From: Lutraria lutraria
Lineage: Eukaryota > Mollusca > Bivalvia > Venerida > Mactridae
Assembly (NCBI GenBank): GCA_964023205.1
Contig: OZ026835.1
Location: 13,908,414-13,972,413, forward strand
Direction of reading: 5' to 3'
DNA length: 64,000 bases
Positions 36,855 through 50,789 of this stretch are shown here, one piece after another; position 1 is the first letter of the stretch; each line of letters starts with the position of its first letter. The notes beneath the pieces are model-generated. The model had not been told where the DNA came from and made no database searches. It worked only from the letters and a program-made list of their open reading frames with translations. Both the position numbers and the translations under genes were made by a program.

Positions 36855-38805
36855 AGTATCCACTTTTTAAAAAAAATTTCATTGATATAAATAATTCGCC
36901 CAAATAACCAATATACAATATAAATGTATTTGTTGGAGTACCTGTTAACCTTAGTTTTATCAATAATCAGCCAAGCGCTAAGCTGCATAGCTTGATTATC
37001 TTGTTTTGCACATACACCACATGCAGCTAATGCAGATTAGGGATGCTATATTGTAATAAAGCATCCCTGTGCAGATTTATCAAAACATTGTTATTTTGGA
37101 AATCTACACCTATGTCATATCGATCCAGTTTATTTTAATGAAATAAGGATTGCTGCTGCTTCAAATGTTTACAGGATATAAAAAATGATTGTTCTTTATT
37201 TCAATGAAAAGAAGAAATTTGAATGTATACTTCTTTTCTAAATATCGATAGATACATAAGAGTGGATACTTTCTATATAAAAATAATTATACAAGGGAGA
37301 TAACTCAAAAATTAAAAATCAACAAAATTAAACATTTTCAATGCTTAATTAGAAGTTTTCATCTTTTCGAAGGTAAAATGCATTTATGGAGTCAAGTAGG
37401 CATGTTTGAATTCAGCAATTAAATGCTGCTTGAATTGTTAAACAGTGCAGGAATAAAATGTGCCAGAACACTTTGTTTTGATAACTTGTAACAATCATGT
37501 TTGTTAAATTACACAGTCTTTGGTAAAACTCATTTCAGAAAACACTTCAAGGTTATGAAAACAAAGTATATACTTATTGAAATTTATGCAGCATATCTTG
37601 TCAGACATAGCTTTGTACACTTAGACATGTTATTATACTGTTGACAAAATGAGCAAAAAAATTCCATCAGATTTCAAGACTTTTTCATAATCAAGCAAAA
37701 TCATTTTTCAGGATAAATTTCATAAAACAGAATCTAAAGACTATAGCCTATGATATGGCAATAGAGTTTGGACCTACCACAGTGATTCATGGGAATAGGC
37801 TGTACTTCTAGCTATAAACAGAAAGCCACATATACGATTTTAAATCTTAGTTGAGACAGCTTTATACCCTCATAAAACCTAAGAAAGTACCAATGGTCAA
37901 TTATATTTCAGTAATTTACCTTTAACTCAGTGCCTATACCACGTGACTTTCCAAAGAAAGCGTTTGTTGTTGAGCATTTGTTTACTTATTTTGTCCCATA
38001 CATATCATTGAGAAGAACATGGTATGGGCACCATGATTAACTGACAGCTCAATAGAAAAAAAAATGAAAATAATAAAACATTGTTCATTGCTAATAAGGA
38101 GAGACAGTATTTGATCTATGAAACTCTACCAGGCTCTACATACATGAAGCAGACATATGAACAGTACAGAAGTATCATGGGAAGGCTTTTCCATTGCAGC
38201 ATCACAAAGATGAGAAGTAGATGATTTCATTCTCATTTTTCTCAAATTCTGACAACCAATCTGAAAAAAAACAACACATAAATTCAATCTTATTTTCATA
38301 TTTTCTATGAAATTGAACACTTATTACATGTAGAGAAGTAGACTGCTGCATGCGGAGAGCAAGGTAAGTATTGGTACAGAATCCAATTGGTTTACTGCCT
38401 GCTGCATGTTACCTTGAGTGTAAAGTGGGATGGCAAAAATGAGAAATATTAAATTTATCAAACTGGGAGCTTAGGGCTGCTAGGGCCCCAGTTGGTTCCA
38501 GGGATGATCAAAACCACAAAATTCTGCAGATGAAAAATAACATCAAAGCCACTGGTATATTACATGTACTGAAATATTGTGGACAACTGGAGTACAACCA
38601 AAAAATATTTATGATAAAGTCATCGACACGCTGAGTGATAATTATTAGAGTATGCAATTTTTTACACCTACCTTAGACTGATGGCCAAGTCTTCATTGTA
38701 GAACACAGGCCTCAAAAACTACAAGTCTATTCAATCACTTGCACCATACCTAGAATTGTTCAATGTTCTTCTTGTTGCCAACGACTTTAATATAAAATGA
38801 TAAAT
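36855..38805. other. no gene recognised
   Basis: Unique-looking AT-rich sequence. A minus-strand ORF at 38126-38320 has a good acceptor (TTTTTTTTCAG at about 38261) but no recognisable protein. I cannot support a gene here. Confidence 0.4.
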
Positions 38806-38807
38806 TT

Positions 38808-39838
38808 AACAAGAGGGCCAAGATGGCCCTATATCGCTCACATGACAATCACTGTTCACTCATTAAAACATTGTTTTGAACCGGTGACCTAGTTTTTGAC
38901 CCCAGATGACCCATGTTAGAACTTGTCCTACATATAAATAAGACAAACATTCTGACAAAATTTGGTGAAGATCCAATCAAAACAATGAAAACTACAGCAT
39001 AGACAAGGTTTTCCTAAGATTTGACCTCGTGACCTAGTTTTTGACCCCAGACAACCTATGTTCGAATGTGTCTTACATATCATTAAGACAAACATTCTGA
39101 CTAGGTTTGGTGAAGATACGATCAAAATCATGACATTTAGAGCTTTTACAAGATTTTTACCTAAGATTTGACCTGGTGACCCAGTTTTTGACCCCGGCTG
39201 ACCCATGTTCAATCTTGACCCACATATCATTGAGGCAAACATTCTGACAAGGTTTGGTGAAGATCCAATAATAACTGTGAAATCTACAGTGTTAACATGG
39301 TTTTTCATAAGATTTGACCTAGCGACCTAGTTTTTGACCCAAGATGACCCATGTTCGAACTCGTCCAAGATATTATGAAGACAAACATTCTGACAAGGTT
39401 TCATGATCATCAAATCAAAACAGTGACTTCTAGAGTGTTCACAAGGTTTTCCAGCAATTTGCCCTAGTGACCTAGTTTTTCACCGGAAATGACCCATTAT
39501 CAAACTTGACCTACATATTATTAAAATAAACATTCTGACAAAGTTTCATGAAAATCCAGTCAAAACAGTGATTTCTAAAGTGTTCACAAGGTTTTCCCTT
39601 ATTTGGCCCTGGTGACCTAGTTTTTGACCCAAAATGGCCCAATATCGAACTCGTCCGAGATTTTGTTGATATTAACGTTCTGACCCAGTTTTGCTAAAAT
39701 TGAGCTAAAAATGTGGCCCCTAGTGTGGTCACAACATAAAGTTTGACGCACGACACACACCGCACGACGCCGGACACTGGACGGAGAGTGATCCTAATAG
39801 CTCACTTTGTCACTTTGTCTCTGTGACATGTGAGCTAA
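38808..39838 (+). repeat. hairpin-ended element with ~145-bp tandem units
   Basis: Begins ACAAGAGGGCCAAGATGGCC and ends TGTGACATGTGAGCTAATAG. Internal units repeat GACCTAGTTTTTGACCCC, GACAAACATTCTGACAA and TTTGGTGAAGATCCAAT every 135-150 bp. The unit structure keeps a minus-strand frame open in stretches, but the peptide is repeat-derived. A near-identical copy is at 54013-55190. Confidence 0.85.
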
Positions 39839-39879
39839 TAGAAATAAACACTGATATCATGGGTCCATTAAAGGCTATT

Positions 39880-40372
39880 TTAACAAGAGGGCCAAGATTG
39901 CCCTATATCACTCACCTGAGAACTTTACTATAATTAATGACCAGGTGATATAGTTCTTCATCTTGTATGCAGTTTCTACATAGAGTTTGATCAAACTGAT
40001 TTTTTTTTCATGATAATGGATGCTAGGTAAATATGATTACGCTTAGTGAAGAAATCAAGATGCTATAATGTAATGAAGTTGAAATATAGCAATTTTTCTA
40101 AGTCAAGGGCCTATAACTCTGCAAGCACTGGTTCAATTTCGCCCATATCAAACTTTCAGAGACCCTTAGGTAATACACATATAACTGTAAATATGTTTGA
40201 TATTGGTAAAGAAATGAAGAATGTAAACAAGTTAAAATAAAGCAAATTTTCTATGTGAAGGGCCCATAACTTTGGAAATACTTATCACATCTTGCCCAAA
40301 ATTGAACATAATCAAAACATTCATCAATCCTAAAAGCTCATCCTGAGCCATTGGCTCATGTGAGTTAAAAAT
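39880..40372 (+). repeat. hairpin-ended dispersed element, short copy
   Basis: ACAAGAGGGCCAAGATTGCC at the start, two internal AAGGGCC.ATAACT units, and the end AAAAGCTCATCCTGAGCC..GGCTCATGTGAGTTAAAAA, forming an imperfect hairpin. Confidence 0.75.
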
Positions 40373-40700
40373 TCAACCAATTGTTGTCCAGCTTAAGAAT
40401 GTTAGATTTGAAATAAGTCATTGAGCACCTATTATGATGATGTTTTATTGTTATACATAATACTGCCAGTAAAATAGTAAATCTATTTCAAATAACTGAG
40501 CTTAAACATCAACTACAAAATATTTATATTATAACATTCAAATAACCTGGCACCTGATTCTCCTTAGGCGTAAACGAAATATGTATTTTTCTGGTTACTT
40601 GTTCATTACAATAGGACAGGTAGGTTTGGGCTTTTTTGTTCACTTGAAAGCACATGGAAAAGTTAAAAGCAACTGCCTACTTTCTCACATAAAAAGACAT

Positions 40701-42607
40701 GGGCCTCGTTTCATCAAACATCTTACGCCACTTCTTAAGTAAGTGTCTTATCTCCCTTCTTAGCGTTAAAATACGTTTCATCAATATTTTCTTAGCTATG
40801 AATTCTAAAGTTTGGGAACGATTCTTTCTTAATTTTACGATAGCTCATGGGCTATCTTAAAGATAAGAAAACGCAGCTTCTGCCTTTATTATTACGAGAC
40901 AGACTTTTATTTAAAGACTGTTGAGTGTGATGTACTAGATATTAGTAAATAATGGAAAAGAAAATCAGTTTTATGTTCAGGGGCGTAGCCAGCTATAAAT
41001 GAATTTTATGCATACAAGGAAGAATGCAACCCCCGCTTTTGCTTGGTTGTGGATTTTTAATGCCCCGCTATTCGAAATTGCAGAAGAACGTAAAGTGTTT
41101 CCCCTATCCGTCCGTGCGTCTGTGTGTCTGCACGCATGCGAGGGTGGTTGTGGGGTTAGGGTTAGTACATTTAGGTATTGTGGGGTACAAACTGGACTTG
41201 TGGGGATAATTTCGACTTGTGGGGTGCGACTTGTGGGGTTAAAAACACCGATCAAAGGGATCACCCCACAACATGCGTCTCATGAGAACATCCGTCTGTA
41301 CACACCTGAGGGTGGTTAGGGTTGGTACATTTTGGCATTGTGAGGTTCAATTACGTACAAACTGAAATTGTGGGGACAATTTTGACTTGCGACTTTTGGG
41401 ATAAAAACAACGAAAGGATCAAAGGGTGCACCCCGCAACATACCTCTCATGAGAATGTCTGTCTGTTCAAATTTTGGTTTCCGAGAAATAACTCAAGAAC
41501 TATTTCAAGGATTGGTTTCACATTTTAAATGAAGGAATATAATATTAAATACAGGTCAAGTATGATTTCACATAAAATCCAAACATTTTCACATGAGTTA
41601 TATATGGTCCCTTTTTGACTTAGCTCTCGGGAGGCATTCGTGTCAGACAGACGGACACATTTCTAGTTTAAATTAAAACTCAAATGGTGAACTTTCAGTT
41701 GTATTAGCAGGGATTAGAAGCACTGTCAAATAGTATCTATTTGAATCATGCATTTTATTTCAAACATCGTGATTAACGATTATTAGACATAATAATAGCT
41801 TTCCACTTAGAAGGCATTTCTATAGTGTTCGCTTTTCAAATTAACGTTACGCACTTGCGTATGTGCGTATAACTTGTTAACAATCTGATATTTTTAAAAC
41901 TTATTTTAAGACCGTGAACACATTTTTCTCTTCAAAAGAAACCTTTTTTTGCATTCCTCTTTAACTGATCGTATGTGCGTTGAATAAATAGCCATAAAAC
42001 ATATTTTCGTGATAAAAATTGAAAAATAAAGCTAAGATATTAAAATGCATTTGGATTTCTTGTATTTATTAACTGTTCTTCTTCGAATCTTACTGTGAAA
42101 TCTTACGGCTCAAACGATAACAATTTGATCTGACTAGCATTAATCATAAACGGTACGGGTGGGTTGTCCAACATACATTAATCATAAACGGTACGGGTGG
42201 GTTGTCCAACATACATAGGCGTGCGAATAAAGTATTTCTTTGTGCAAGTTTGAGCGACACAAAAACACATTTATCATGAGCCAATGTTCACATTGTTTAA
42301 TAACATATTTTCAGTTAATATATATCAAATAGTTTACATTTTCTGAAAGATTAGAGCTTCATCTTTAATTTGGTATATAATTTACAAAAATCTGTTGAGA
42401 AATAAAATATGTATAGAATCAAGTGTATTTTTCTTATTTACATAGCTAGGGCTGGTGAATAAACTTTACCCGTGCAGACTGTGTCGCGGTCTTTACACAT
42501 TTAGATAAGAACAGTTGATAAAACGGTTTAAGAATTTCATAAATTTTGTTGTGTCTTCGTAGGAAAGAATCTTACGAAAGATAAGAATATATTGATGAAA
42601 CGAGGCC
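40701..42607. mobile_element. MITE with GGGCCTCGTTTCATCAA ends
   Basis: Starts GGGCCTCGTTTCATCAA and ends TTGATGAAACGAGGCC, with CAT/ATG at the flanks and sub-terminal AAGATAAGA/TCTTATC motifs. It holds a second repeat (41455-41672), a roughly 160-bp tandem duplication with GTTAGGGTT and TTGTGGGG (41140-41460), and a 38-bp duplication near 42140-42215 (AAACGGTACGGGTGGGTTGT). It interrupts a SINE fragment at 40663-40700. Harbinger- or ISL2EU-type MITE is a guess. Confidence 0.7.
41455..41672 (+). repeat. dispersed repeat, partner of 8790-9020
   Basis: Ordered shared blocks with 8790-9020 (opposite strand), ending ACACATTTCTAGTTT. Confidence 0.7.
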
Positions 42608-42962
42608 ATGGTCAGTAAGTTTTTCAGCAATAACATTACAATATCCTAACAAAGAAGTTGAAGACAATTAAACAAACTATAAAATAGTAATACAAAATCA
42701 TCTGAAGAAAGAATTGATAATTTAATTATATAAAGCTCACATACCTGTGACCTAAAATTAATTTCATTAGTAAAATATCAACCTACCATGTGCCTGTCCG
42801 CTAACAATCTGATTGAAAACTGGTTCTCCTTACAAACGTGTGTACACTTTTCAAGAAGCATGAGAATTTTGCATCAAAAACTGGTTGACAAATTGGAAGA
42901 TATGAAAGCACTGAACCGTTTTATACTGAGATTTAAATTTGCTGTGTAAACAAAATGATTAA

Positions 42963-43568
42963 CAAACAAGAGAGCCAAGTGACCCTGCAATGCTCATCTG
43001 AGAAATGAGTTGTGGCAATATCACTTATGAATTTGATTTAAATGTGTGCTGCAAAAAGTAAAAAGTATTGGAAAATAAGACCTCAGGGAAATCATTTTTA
43101 GCAATTTTGTAAGAGGGCCTCTACATGCTACTACATGCAAAATATCTAAGCTCTAAACCTTGTGCTTATATACAAGAACTTTTTTATATTTTCCCCTATA
43201 TAAATCTATATGAAACAAGTGACCCCTAGGGTGGGGCCAACTTTAATCCCAGGAACATTATTTTAGCAACTTTGTTAGAGAGTCTCTAGATGGTGCTCCA
43301 TGGCTAATATCTAAGCTTTAGGCCATGTGGTTCAAGACAAGATTTTTCAAGATTTTCCTTTTGGTTGCCATGGAAACCAGAGTACAGCATGAAGTGACAT
43401 TCCTTTAGCAACTATCGTCAAGGATCCCCCAAATGACCCTTTATCGAACTTGTCAAATTTGACAGAGCCATTTCAGAGGAAAGTCGTTTGGAGAATTATG
43501 ACAGACAGACGACAGACAAAATACTATACTTAGTCTAATACTTTACACTCAGGTGAGCTAAAAAAATT
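42963..43568 (+). repeat. hairpin-ended dispersed element
   Basis: Begins ACAAGAGAGCCAAGTGACCC and ends ACTCAGGTGAGCTAAAAAA. Internal blocks (GGTTGCCATGG, GACCCCTAGGGTGGGGCCAA) are shared with 35100-35870. Confidence 0.75.
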
Positions 43569-43639
43569 ACTGCAAACCCTTGTACAATAAATTGACCAGT
43601 GTAGAATATGTTGTGTATATTACTTAGGATGATAAGGCC

Positions 43640-46600
43640 ATACTAGTTCAATTATTTGTTAATCAGATTTGCCGTTCCCTTTTAGTATTTCTCTACTGCA
43701 TATGCACAAAATAAACAAAGGGCCATAAATCCGCCCAAAACAATCCAATCACAAAACTCGGAATATATGTGCTGGGTTTCTTGGTGACAATGAGTCTGTT
43801 TCATCAAATTCTTTTGAGAAATGTAGGAGTAGTATCATAGAAGAAATTTAGGACACAAAATAAACTAAGGGCCATAAATCTTCAAAAAATGATCAAATCA
43901 CAAAACCAGCAAAGTATGTGTTGGGGAAATTGGTGGCAAAAGTTCTATAAAAGTTTGGTAAAAATCCCTTGAGAAATATAGAAGTATTGCAAACAAAAGT
44001 ATTTCTGTATACATGTATATTACATAGTTATGCACATAACAATCTGACTAAAGTATTCGATCTTCCTTACAGCAAGATCTGATGACGGCCTATAGACCCT
44101 TTCATTTAACCGATTCATGCGCACAAGAGTTAACTCCCTTACCGGATGTGACGTCAAACGAGGATAGAAGCTGATACAATCGATATTTTGCCGTAAAGGG
44201 CGAATTCGGTTTGTTTCTCGGTTGTACAAGTTACAACAAAAATTTGTGTTTTACTATATCAATAAGTTATATTGTTATCTAATTAAGAAGATAACGTATG
44301 TACGATATTCCATATAAATATCTATAAATGGCATTTGTTCACGGATATTTTGTCCATCATTACATGTTACAGTAGAATATATGTATAATCTTCCAAAGGG
44401 GTTTACAACGGCAAATATAAATATATTTCGGAAATTTTGTGGTTTGCAATAATAAATTTGGTTTGTTGAAAAGAAAAAATAATTCCATTCATAATTGTCA
44501 ACTTACATATTTTGAAAAATCCACATGTTCGTCTTTGAGATGTATCAGCACTTGAGTGCTTTTTTCTGTCATATTTTTGTCACTAATTTGTATAATCCAA
44601 GCATTGTCTCTGGTATCAATTTGTTTTTATCTCAGTCCAATTTCCAGTGTTATATATTGCATGTCTACTTGTCAAAATAACGTAAAATTGTTGACACGAT
44701 CCTTACTGATTACAATAAGATAAGCAATGAAATTGGGGGGAAAACGGTAAGGGGTCTAATATAGCACCCGTTGTTTACGTATGAAAATATTTTTCACAGT
44801 CACCTGAGGGTCAAACATGTGTTTTCAAGATGTAATCAGCGGGTGTGATAAACTAATTAAAAATAATAGGGGTCCAACAATCAATGCATTAATTAGTGAC
44901 ATGAAAACAATTACCAATATCATTCTCTCTTTGTTGATTAATTCGATAAAAACATATTATTAATATCTGTTGAAAAAACTTGTGCATATATGAAATCATA
45001 AGACAGAATATAAATAGGCGATAGTTTGCAGTGCTTTGTACGACAATGTATGATATTTCATTGTCTTATTCATATATTGTTTCAGTGTAAGGGTTCAAAG
45101 TTTCAAAGTTGTAGTTAAAAGTCTGAAAAATTGGCAAAACCTATGTAGAAAAAACATTGATAATGGATAATAATGCATTTTATTTTGATATACATGTTTT
45201 TATCAGGAAGTTGGAAAAGTTGAAACTTTAATGACTTTTTTGTGGTATAAAAATGTATGTTGTTTAAATTTTATGACTCATTGTAGATGATCTACTTTAT
45301 TAGATATCTTGATATTCTTTGAATGTTTTAATTTAGGTGTACAGTCAAGCCTGTGTTAGTGGTCACTTCTGAATAAAGGCCATGATGTGAATGCCGAAGT
45401 CCATTCGTTTAAAGAAGTAGTTGATTTATTAAAAATTAAAACAAAATCACCTCTGAATGAAGACCACCTGCCAATGACAGCCACATTTCTATATCCCAAG
45501 TTTCTAAACTCATGAACTGTTTGGTATTTGGTCATATCAGTCAAGCTGAATTAATGTACAGTAAAACCTCTCCATAGTGGCCCATTAAAGATCAACAACC
45601 TCTCTATAACAACACATTCAAAAGTTACCTAAGTTGATATTTACAACAACATTTAGAGCAACAACATCTAAAAAACGGCCAATATTTGCAGCTCCCACAG
45701 GGTGTTGCTCTACAGAGGTTGTACCGTATACATGTAATGTATGGCATGTTGCTGTGAACAGTACAAGTCCTGGATTTTATGCCTGTTTAAGTTGTCTCTT
45801 CTATACATATATATATATATTTTAGTTGTAAGTTACTCGTGGCCTTTTGTTTCCTGTATTATGCTTTTTACATATAATAGAATGTGGGATGTCTAATCAT
45901 CTGATGGTTTTAATACTGGTTTTATTTTGTCATGGCATTGAGTTAAAACAAATCAAGCCGACAAGAATCAGACTTTGTGAATAATGGTGGATTGTCTGAT
46001 AGACTGTGTTGGTCTGATGAAGAATTTTATCTCATCAGTTCATCCGCCTGGCAAATTTCCTCTCAGTCCAACAGAATTTCAAGCTTGTCGGACCGACTGT
46101 CCGAAAAGTCTCAAGCAAAATGTAACACAAGACAAGAGTTATTATAACTATTACATTTGTATTAGACATTTAATTACATCAATTCGTAGGCTTACACACA
46201 AACAGCTATATATTTATGATAATATGAAAATTAACAACTTGACAATGTGTCATTACAATATTTGTATATCATTACATCAGTCACAAAAGTAAATCCATGT
46301 GAAAGTTCTTCATTTTATATATTCATTGCCTTTTCCACATTATAAATTCTTTCTGCAGCAATGCTTTGAGCTTGTCTCACCTCATTTTCAGTCATTTCAT
46401 CAAAATGATACTGTCCTATGAATGTACGAATGTTTAGTCTGACTCCTTTTGTCTCTTTATTTTATTGGGCAAATCTAAGGCAGAACCACCTGACTTTTCA
46501 AGAGAACTTGCTATGAAAAATCCTGGTTGTATGTTGTCTGGTTAAGAATAGTCGTGATCAATCTCACTAATACCCATGTGATCTGTAAAATAAATATGTA

Positions 46601-47890
46601 AAGAATATACATATACGCAAAGCATTCACTTGATAAATCTAAACATTGGCAACATTACATGAACATTTTAACGAATTGAAACTAACAAACAAACAAAATT
46701 TACACGCATGCTAGTGGAAAGAAATTCATATTTTAAGCATTGCTTGTTTCCCGATCCATAATTTTACTGTATCATATAAACAGACTCGAGTTTACAGTCC
46801 GTGCGAAACAAATACGTTAAAAACTAACATACAATTGAGATCGCGAAAATATATGACAAAATCAATCCGAGGCTCGAATATTTAATATAAAACATATAAA
46901 CGGAATAATTGTTGATTACAACAACCTTGTCATACATCTAAATATTAATTATCACCGTTTTCGTAGTAAAATACCTTTCGTTGTCATAGTTTTTGACGAT
47001 ATTGATTTCCTGTTGATAAAATTGTCTTATCCGCCGGTATCCTCGTATGACGTCATTCAGGGGCGACAATTCAAATTACCGCTTAATTGAAACGGTGTAT
47101 ACCAGTTTCTATTTTCAAAAGTCGGAATTTCCATGATCACTATTTATATCTATTTATAATTCAGCCAATCGTATAACTCGTTTCATCGGTACTTTGGCCG
47201 AATGAACTTTCTACCTGATTATGTTATCTAAACGTTAGTAAACATTAAAAAATTACATACAACGTATTTGTCTGCAACCATTTTTTGATTTTTTTAGTAA
47301 TCCTGATCGATTCGGCCATAGTGGTATAGAAAATTTAATAAACACGCATGTCACATGGGCGCTATCATTACATTTAGTTGCGTAAGAATAGGTGTTCGTG
47401 ATAACTACAAGTCAAATATTGTTTTTTACTGCGGTTAAAAATAGAATCAGATCACTTTCAGAATCATGAAAGTAAGGCGCTGATTGGCTAGTGGAAAAGG
47501 TCACCTGAGGTGACCTTCTATAGGCCGTCTTCAGATCCTCATAGTGTAGCGGGTTTGAGGATATGATTTTAATCAGATTGTGCACATAATAAACAAAGGG
47601 CCATAATTCCGTCAAAAATTATCGAATCCTAAAACAACATGCATTGGGTATCTTGACAGCAATAGTTCCATGAAAGTTTTATCGAAATCCCTTGAGAAAA
47701 GAATGAAACAAGAGTATTTCGTTATTACAATTGCACAAAATAAACAAAGGGCCATAATTCCGTCAAAATTGATAGAATCACAAAAAAATATATGTGTGGG
47801 GGCTCTTGGTAACAACAAGTCTGTGAAAATTTCGTCAAAATCCCATGAAAAATGTAGGAGTAGTATCCTAAAAGAAATGTAGGATTTTTT
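43640..47890 (+). repeat. tandem AAACAAAGGGCCATAA repeat, interrupted
   Basis: AATAAACAAAGGGCCATAA with AATCACAAAA and CTTGAGAAATGTAGGAGTAG recurs at about 43707, 43858, 47587 and 47739. The array is split by the 3.5 kb element at 44040-47580. Confidence 0.75.
44040..47580. mobile_element. 3.5 kb non-autonomous element with 9-bp TSD
   Basis: The ends CAATCTGACTAAAG and ..TTTAATCAGATTG, with an inner inverted pair GATCTGATGACGGCCTATAG / TATAGGCCGTCTTCAGATC, are flanked by TGCACATAA at 44031-44039 and 47581-47589. A 9-bp TSD suggests Mutator-like. No transposase was recognised. It contains MITE copies near 45350-45545 and 45557-45725 and is inserted in the AAACAAAGGGCC array. Confidence 0.85.
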
Positions 47891-48065
47891 TTAACACAAT
47901 GACCCCTTGACCTTTGACCTACTGACCTGAAAATGCACAGGTCACGTAGAGGTTGTCATGAGAAACCTACATAATAAAATGAAGTTTGATGAATGTAGGT
48001 GCAAGCGTTTTGATTTTAAAGGCAAGGCTAAAGTTTGGTACAAACAGACCAACAGACAAATAGAC
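47880..48065. repeat. dispersed repeat, copy 3
   Basis: TTGACCTACTGACCTGAAAATGCACAGGTC and CTAAAGTTTGGTACAAACAG-type blocks as in 21395-21600 and 27708-27900, followed by an ACAGACAAATAGAC run. Confidence 0.75.
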
Positions 48066-48149
48066 AAACAGAGAGACCAAAAACAATATATAATAAATAA
48101 TATTCCAATTTTTGCTTTTGACTACTTGCTGACACGCCAACATCATAAA

Positions 48150-48500
48150 ACAAGAGGGCCAAGATGACTCTACATTGCTCACATGACAATCATTCATTAA
48201 GGTTTTCCTCAAATTTGACCTGGTGACCTAGTTTTTGACCCCAGTTGACCCATTATCGAACTTGTCCAAGATATCATTAAGACAAACATTCAGGCAAGAT
48301 TTGGTGAAGATCCAATACAAACAGTAACCTCTAGAGGGTTCACTAGTTTTCCTAAGATTTGACCCGGTGACCTAATCATTGACCCCAAATGACCCTATAT
48401 CGAACTTGTCTAAGACGTCATTAAGACAAACATTCTGACAAAATTTCATGAAGATCCAATCATAACAATGATTTCTGGTGTGTTCAAAATTGTTCATTAA
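48150..48500 (+). repeat. hairpin-ended element, 5' part only
   Basis: ACAAGAGGGCCAAGATGACT start and two to three GACCTAGTTTTTGACCCC units. Its 3' hairpin end is missing. Confidence 0.75.
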
Positions 48501-48530
48501 ATTTGACGTTTTGACCATATTCCTTTCCAA

Positions 48531-48612
48531 TCCTCTGTCAATGTCTAAAAAGTAGTCAGGCTTCACAATGGCAGGCACGTGTGATTTCAAAATGGTAACA
48601 ACACCTCGAATA
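48531..48612 (-). CDS. possible orphan exon, unknown product
   Basis: After a good acceptor (AATCTATTTTAG) the minus strand encodes SIRGVVTILKSHVPAIVKPD followed by YFLDIDRGLERNM, which looks protein-like. There is no clear donor and no recognised family. It abuts repeat sequence. It could be a fragment of a retroposed or transposon gene, or chance. Confidence 0.25.
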
Positions 48613-48619
48613 GAAACTA

Positions 48620-50780
48620 AAATAGATTGCTTTGTTTTGTCTGAAAAGAATCGTATACTTATTTATATTATCCATGTTTTGAATTTTTTACTTTTCTATT
48701 TCTCAGCTAAATTAGGTTTAGAGTTACAAGGTAAACTCATATAACGGAGCAACCTGAAGCATTTTTAGGAACGAAGTTGCCATAGGTATACACCACATTA
48801 TGTACAGTCGATTTACAGTTAAATGAGAACCGTTGTAAGCATTTACATTTTCCGAGGTAGATCAGGTTATTTACCAGTTGAAATGACTTTATATTGTAAT
48901 ACATAAACAGAGCACTATCATAACGCACCATGGCTCAGAGGTAAAGACTATGATTTTTTATTCGTAACGGCCACAAGTTCAAAACTGCCAAAATTTTTTT
49001 TTTTTTTTTTTATTGACATAAATTATATAGTATTCAAAACTGCAATTTCTTTTCAACTTTCGAGAATTACCCTTCAAACTGTGAAGATCAAAATTAATAG
49101 CTTTTTTCATATACACAATAATAAGTACTATAAAATATACATCATGCAGTATGCAGTAGAGAAGGAGATGGTCTGTTTACTGTTATTAATCATGTCTTGC
49201 GACGGCGAGTGAACGTGATGATGCATGTTGAATTTACATGTTTGAATTGTTTTGAAACAATATACATGTAATAAAATAATGAAAAAAAAAAAACAATACA
49301 AAATAAAAGGATTTCAAATAATCAAAAGTAAAACCAACATACAAAATATAGTTATAAAATGACATTAACTAGGTTCGAACCAATGGTTAAAATGATGTAT
49401 ATCTCAAAATCATCAGCACTTAAACCTTTACGCTATTGAGGCAAGTGTATTTATGTTTTCTCTATCTTATCTATAACGGGTACCGGGTTTACCTGTTACA
49501 CCTATATATCGAAATGAGACTAATCCCTCATTAGCATGCAACTTTAAATCGACTATAGTTATAACAACAGTGACGCCTCTCATCCGAGTTGAAAAATAGT
49601 AACAGTTGTTGGATAAGTATACACTGCAGACTTTGCAGTTTTGATATAAGTTGGAGATATATTGCAGGATTCTGTCAATCTTGAAAGCATTGGAAATATT
49701 TTGGCAATTTAAACGATAAAACTAACAAGTATAATAATTAAGTATAATAATCATCCGCACAGCATTTTCAATCAATACATGCATGAAATAGTTTCATTCA
49801 CAGTTGTAGTGCTGGGGTGGTATTCACGAAGAATCTTAAGTATTACCTTAAGAAATTCCTTATCCTTTACATATTTACCTTAACCAAGGATAAGACTTTT
49901 TTATCCTTAAAATTTTCCTCAACATAAGTTAAGGATTTCCTTATCTAAGTGCATCCTTAACCTTAAGGAAATCTAAAAATAGACCGGAAATCGAAATACA
50001 TTCGTATTCGTCAACAAATCATTGTAAATATGAGCTAGGCAAAGAAGAGAATCCCTTGAGAATTTTACTATATTTACAAGAGCGGAGCTTGGCAGTTTAA
50101 AATAGTGTGTAGGCCAAATTCTAGGGGATCTTGGTATATGCCCCTCTGAAAAGTTTTTGCCATGTATTTTGGGTCATGATAGTAACGACTCGCCACAAGT
50201 ATTTTTCACTGTCCTGTAAAAAGAGTGTATAGGCCGCGGCCTACCCAGCTAAGTAAGCTACGTCCCTGATTAAGCTGTTACCACTAGAAACGAGCCGAAT
50301 CAACATGACAATGAAATAAGCGCTAATGTTATAAATGTTGTATTTGAGTTTTAATAAAACTTAACAATGCATAGGAAAAATATCAGCGCGTTTCTAGCGG
50401 TAGTATCATTGACATTGGACTGTGTCTATTTGTATGTTTAGAATACACTTAAAAATATCTAAGTTTCCGTACTTTTGGATAAACTGGTGACTTTTGATTG
50501 AGGGGAACAGTGTAGTGGTTTTCTTCTTTTCATAATAGCAATAATTATGTAATCAATTATCAAGTTCCATGAATTGTTCATGAATTGTTCATCAAGGTTC
50601 ATCAAAATAATTCATCAATATTTCATGAGCCAAGTTTGATGGATGGATGATCATGAACAATTCGTGAAGTTGTTCATAACCTCATCGGTTCATGTTGTTT
50701 CATGAATTGTTAATAAAAGTTCATCAAAGGTTTCCATCAAAATAATTCATCAATATTCATGAACCTAATTTTCATGAGCT
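48620..50780. other. non-coding stretch with simple repeats
   Basis: A poly-T run at about 48992-49011 and poly-A at about 49281. There is a cluster of CTTAAG/TCCTTA motifs at 49835-49985 that are mutually inverted. At 50560-50775, TTCATGAATTGTTCATCAA is repeated with inverted copies. No gene was recognised. Confidence 0.5.
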
Positions 50781-50789
50781 TCCTTAAAT

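Noticed and set aside
38126..38262. Extra VPS13D exon
   Set aside because: The acceptor is good, but neither open frame matches any VPS13D block and no phase link to 33587 can be shown.
38928..39308. 126-codon minus-strand ORF, and a similar one at 54362-54697
   Set aside because: They run through the ~145-bp tandem units of a dispersed repeat. The similarity between the ORFs is repeat similarity.
40999..41319. Overlapping plus and minus ORFs of 106 and 95 codons
   Set aside because: GC-richer tandem duplication inside a MITE. No recognisable protein in either frame.
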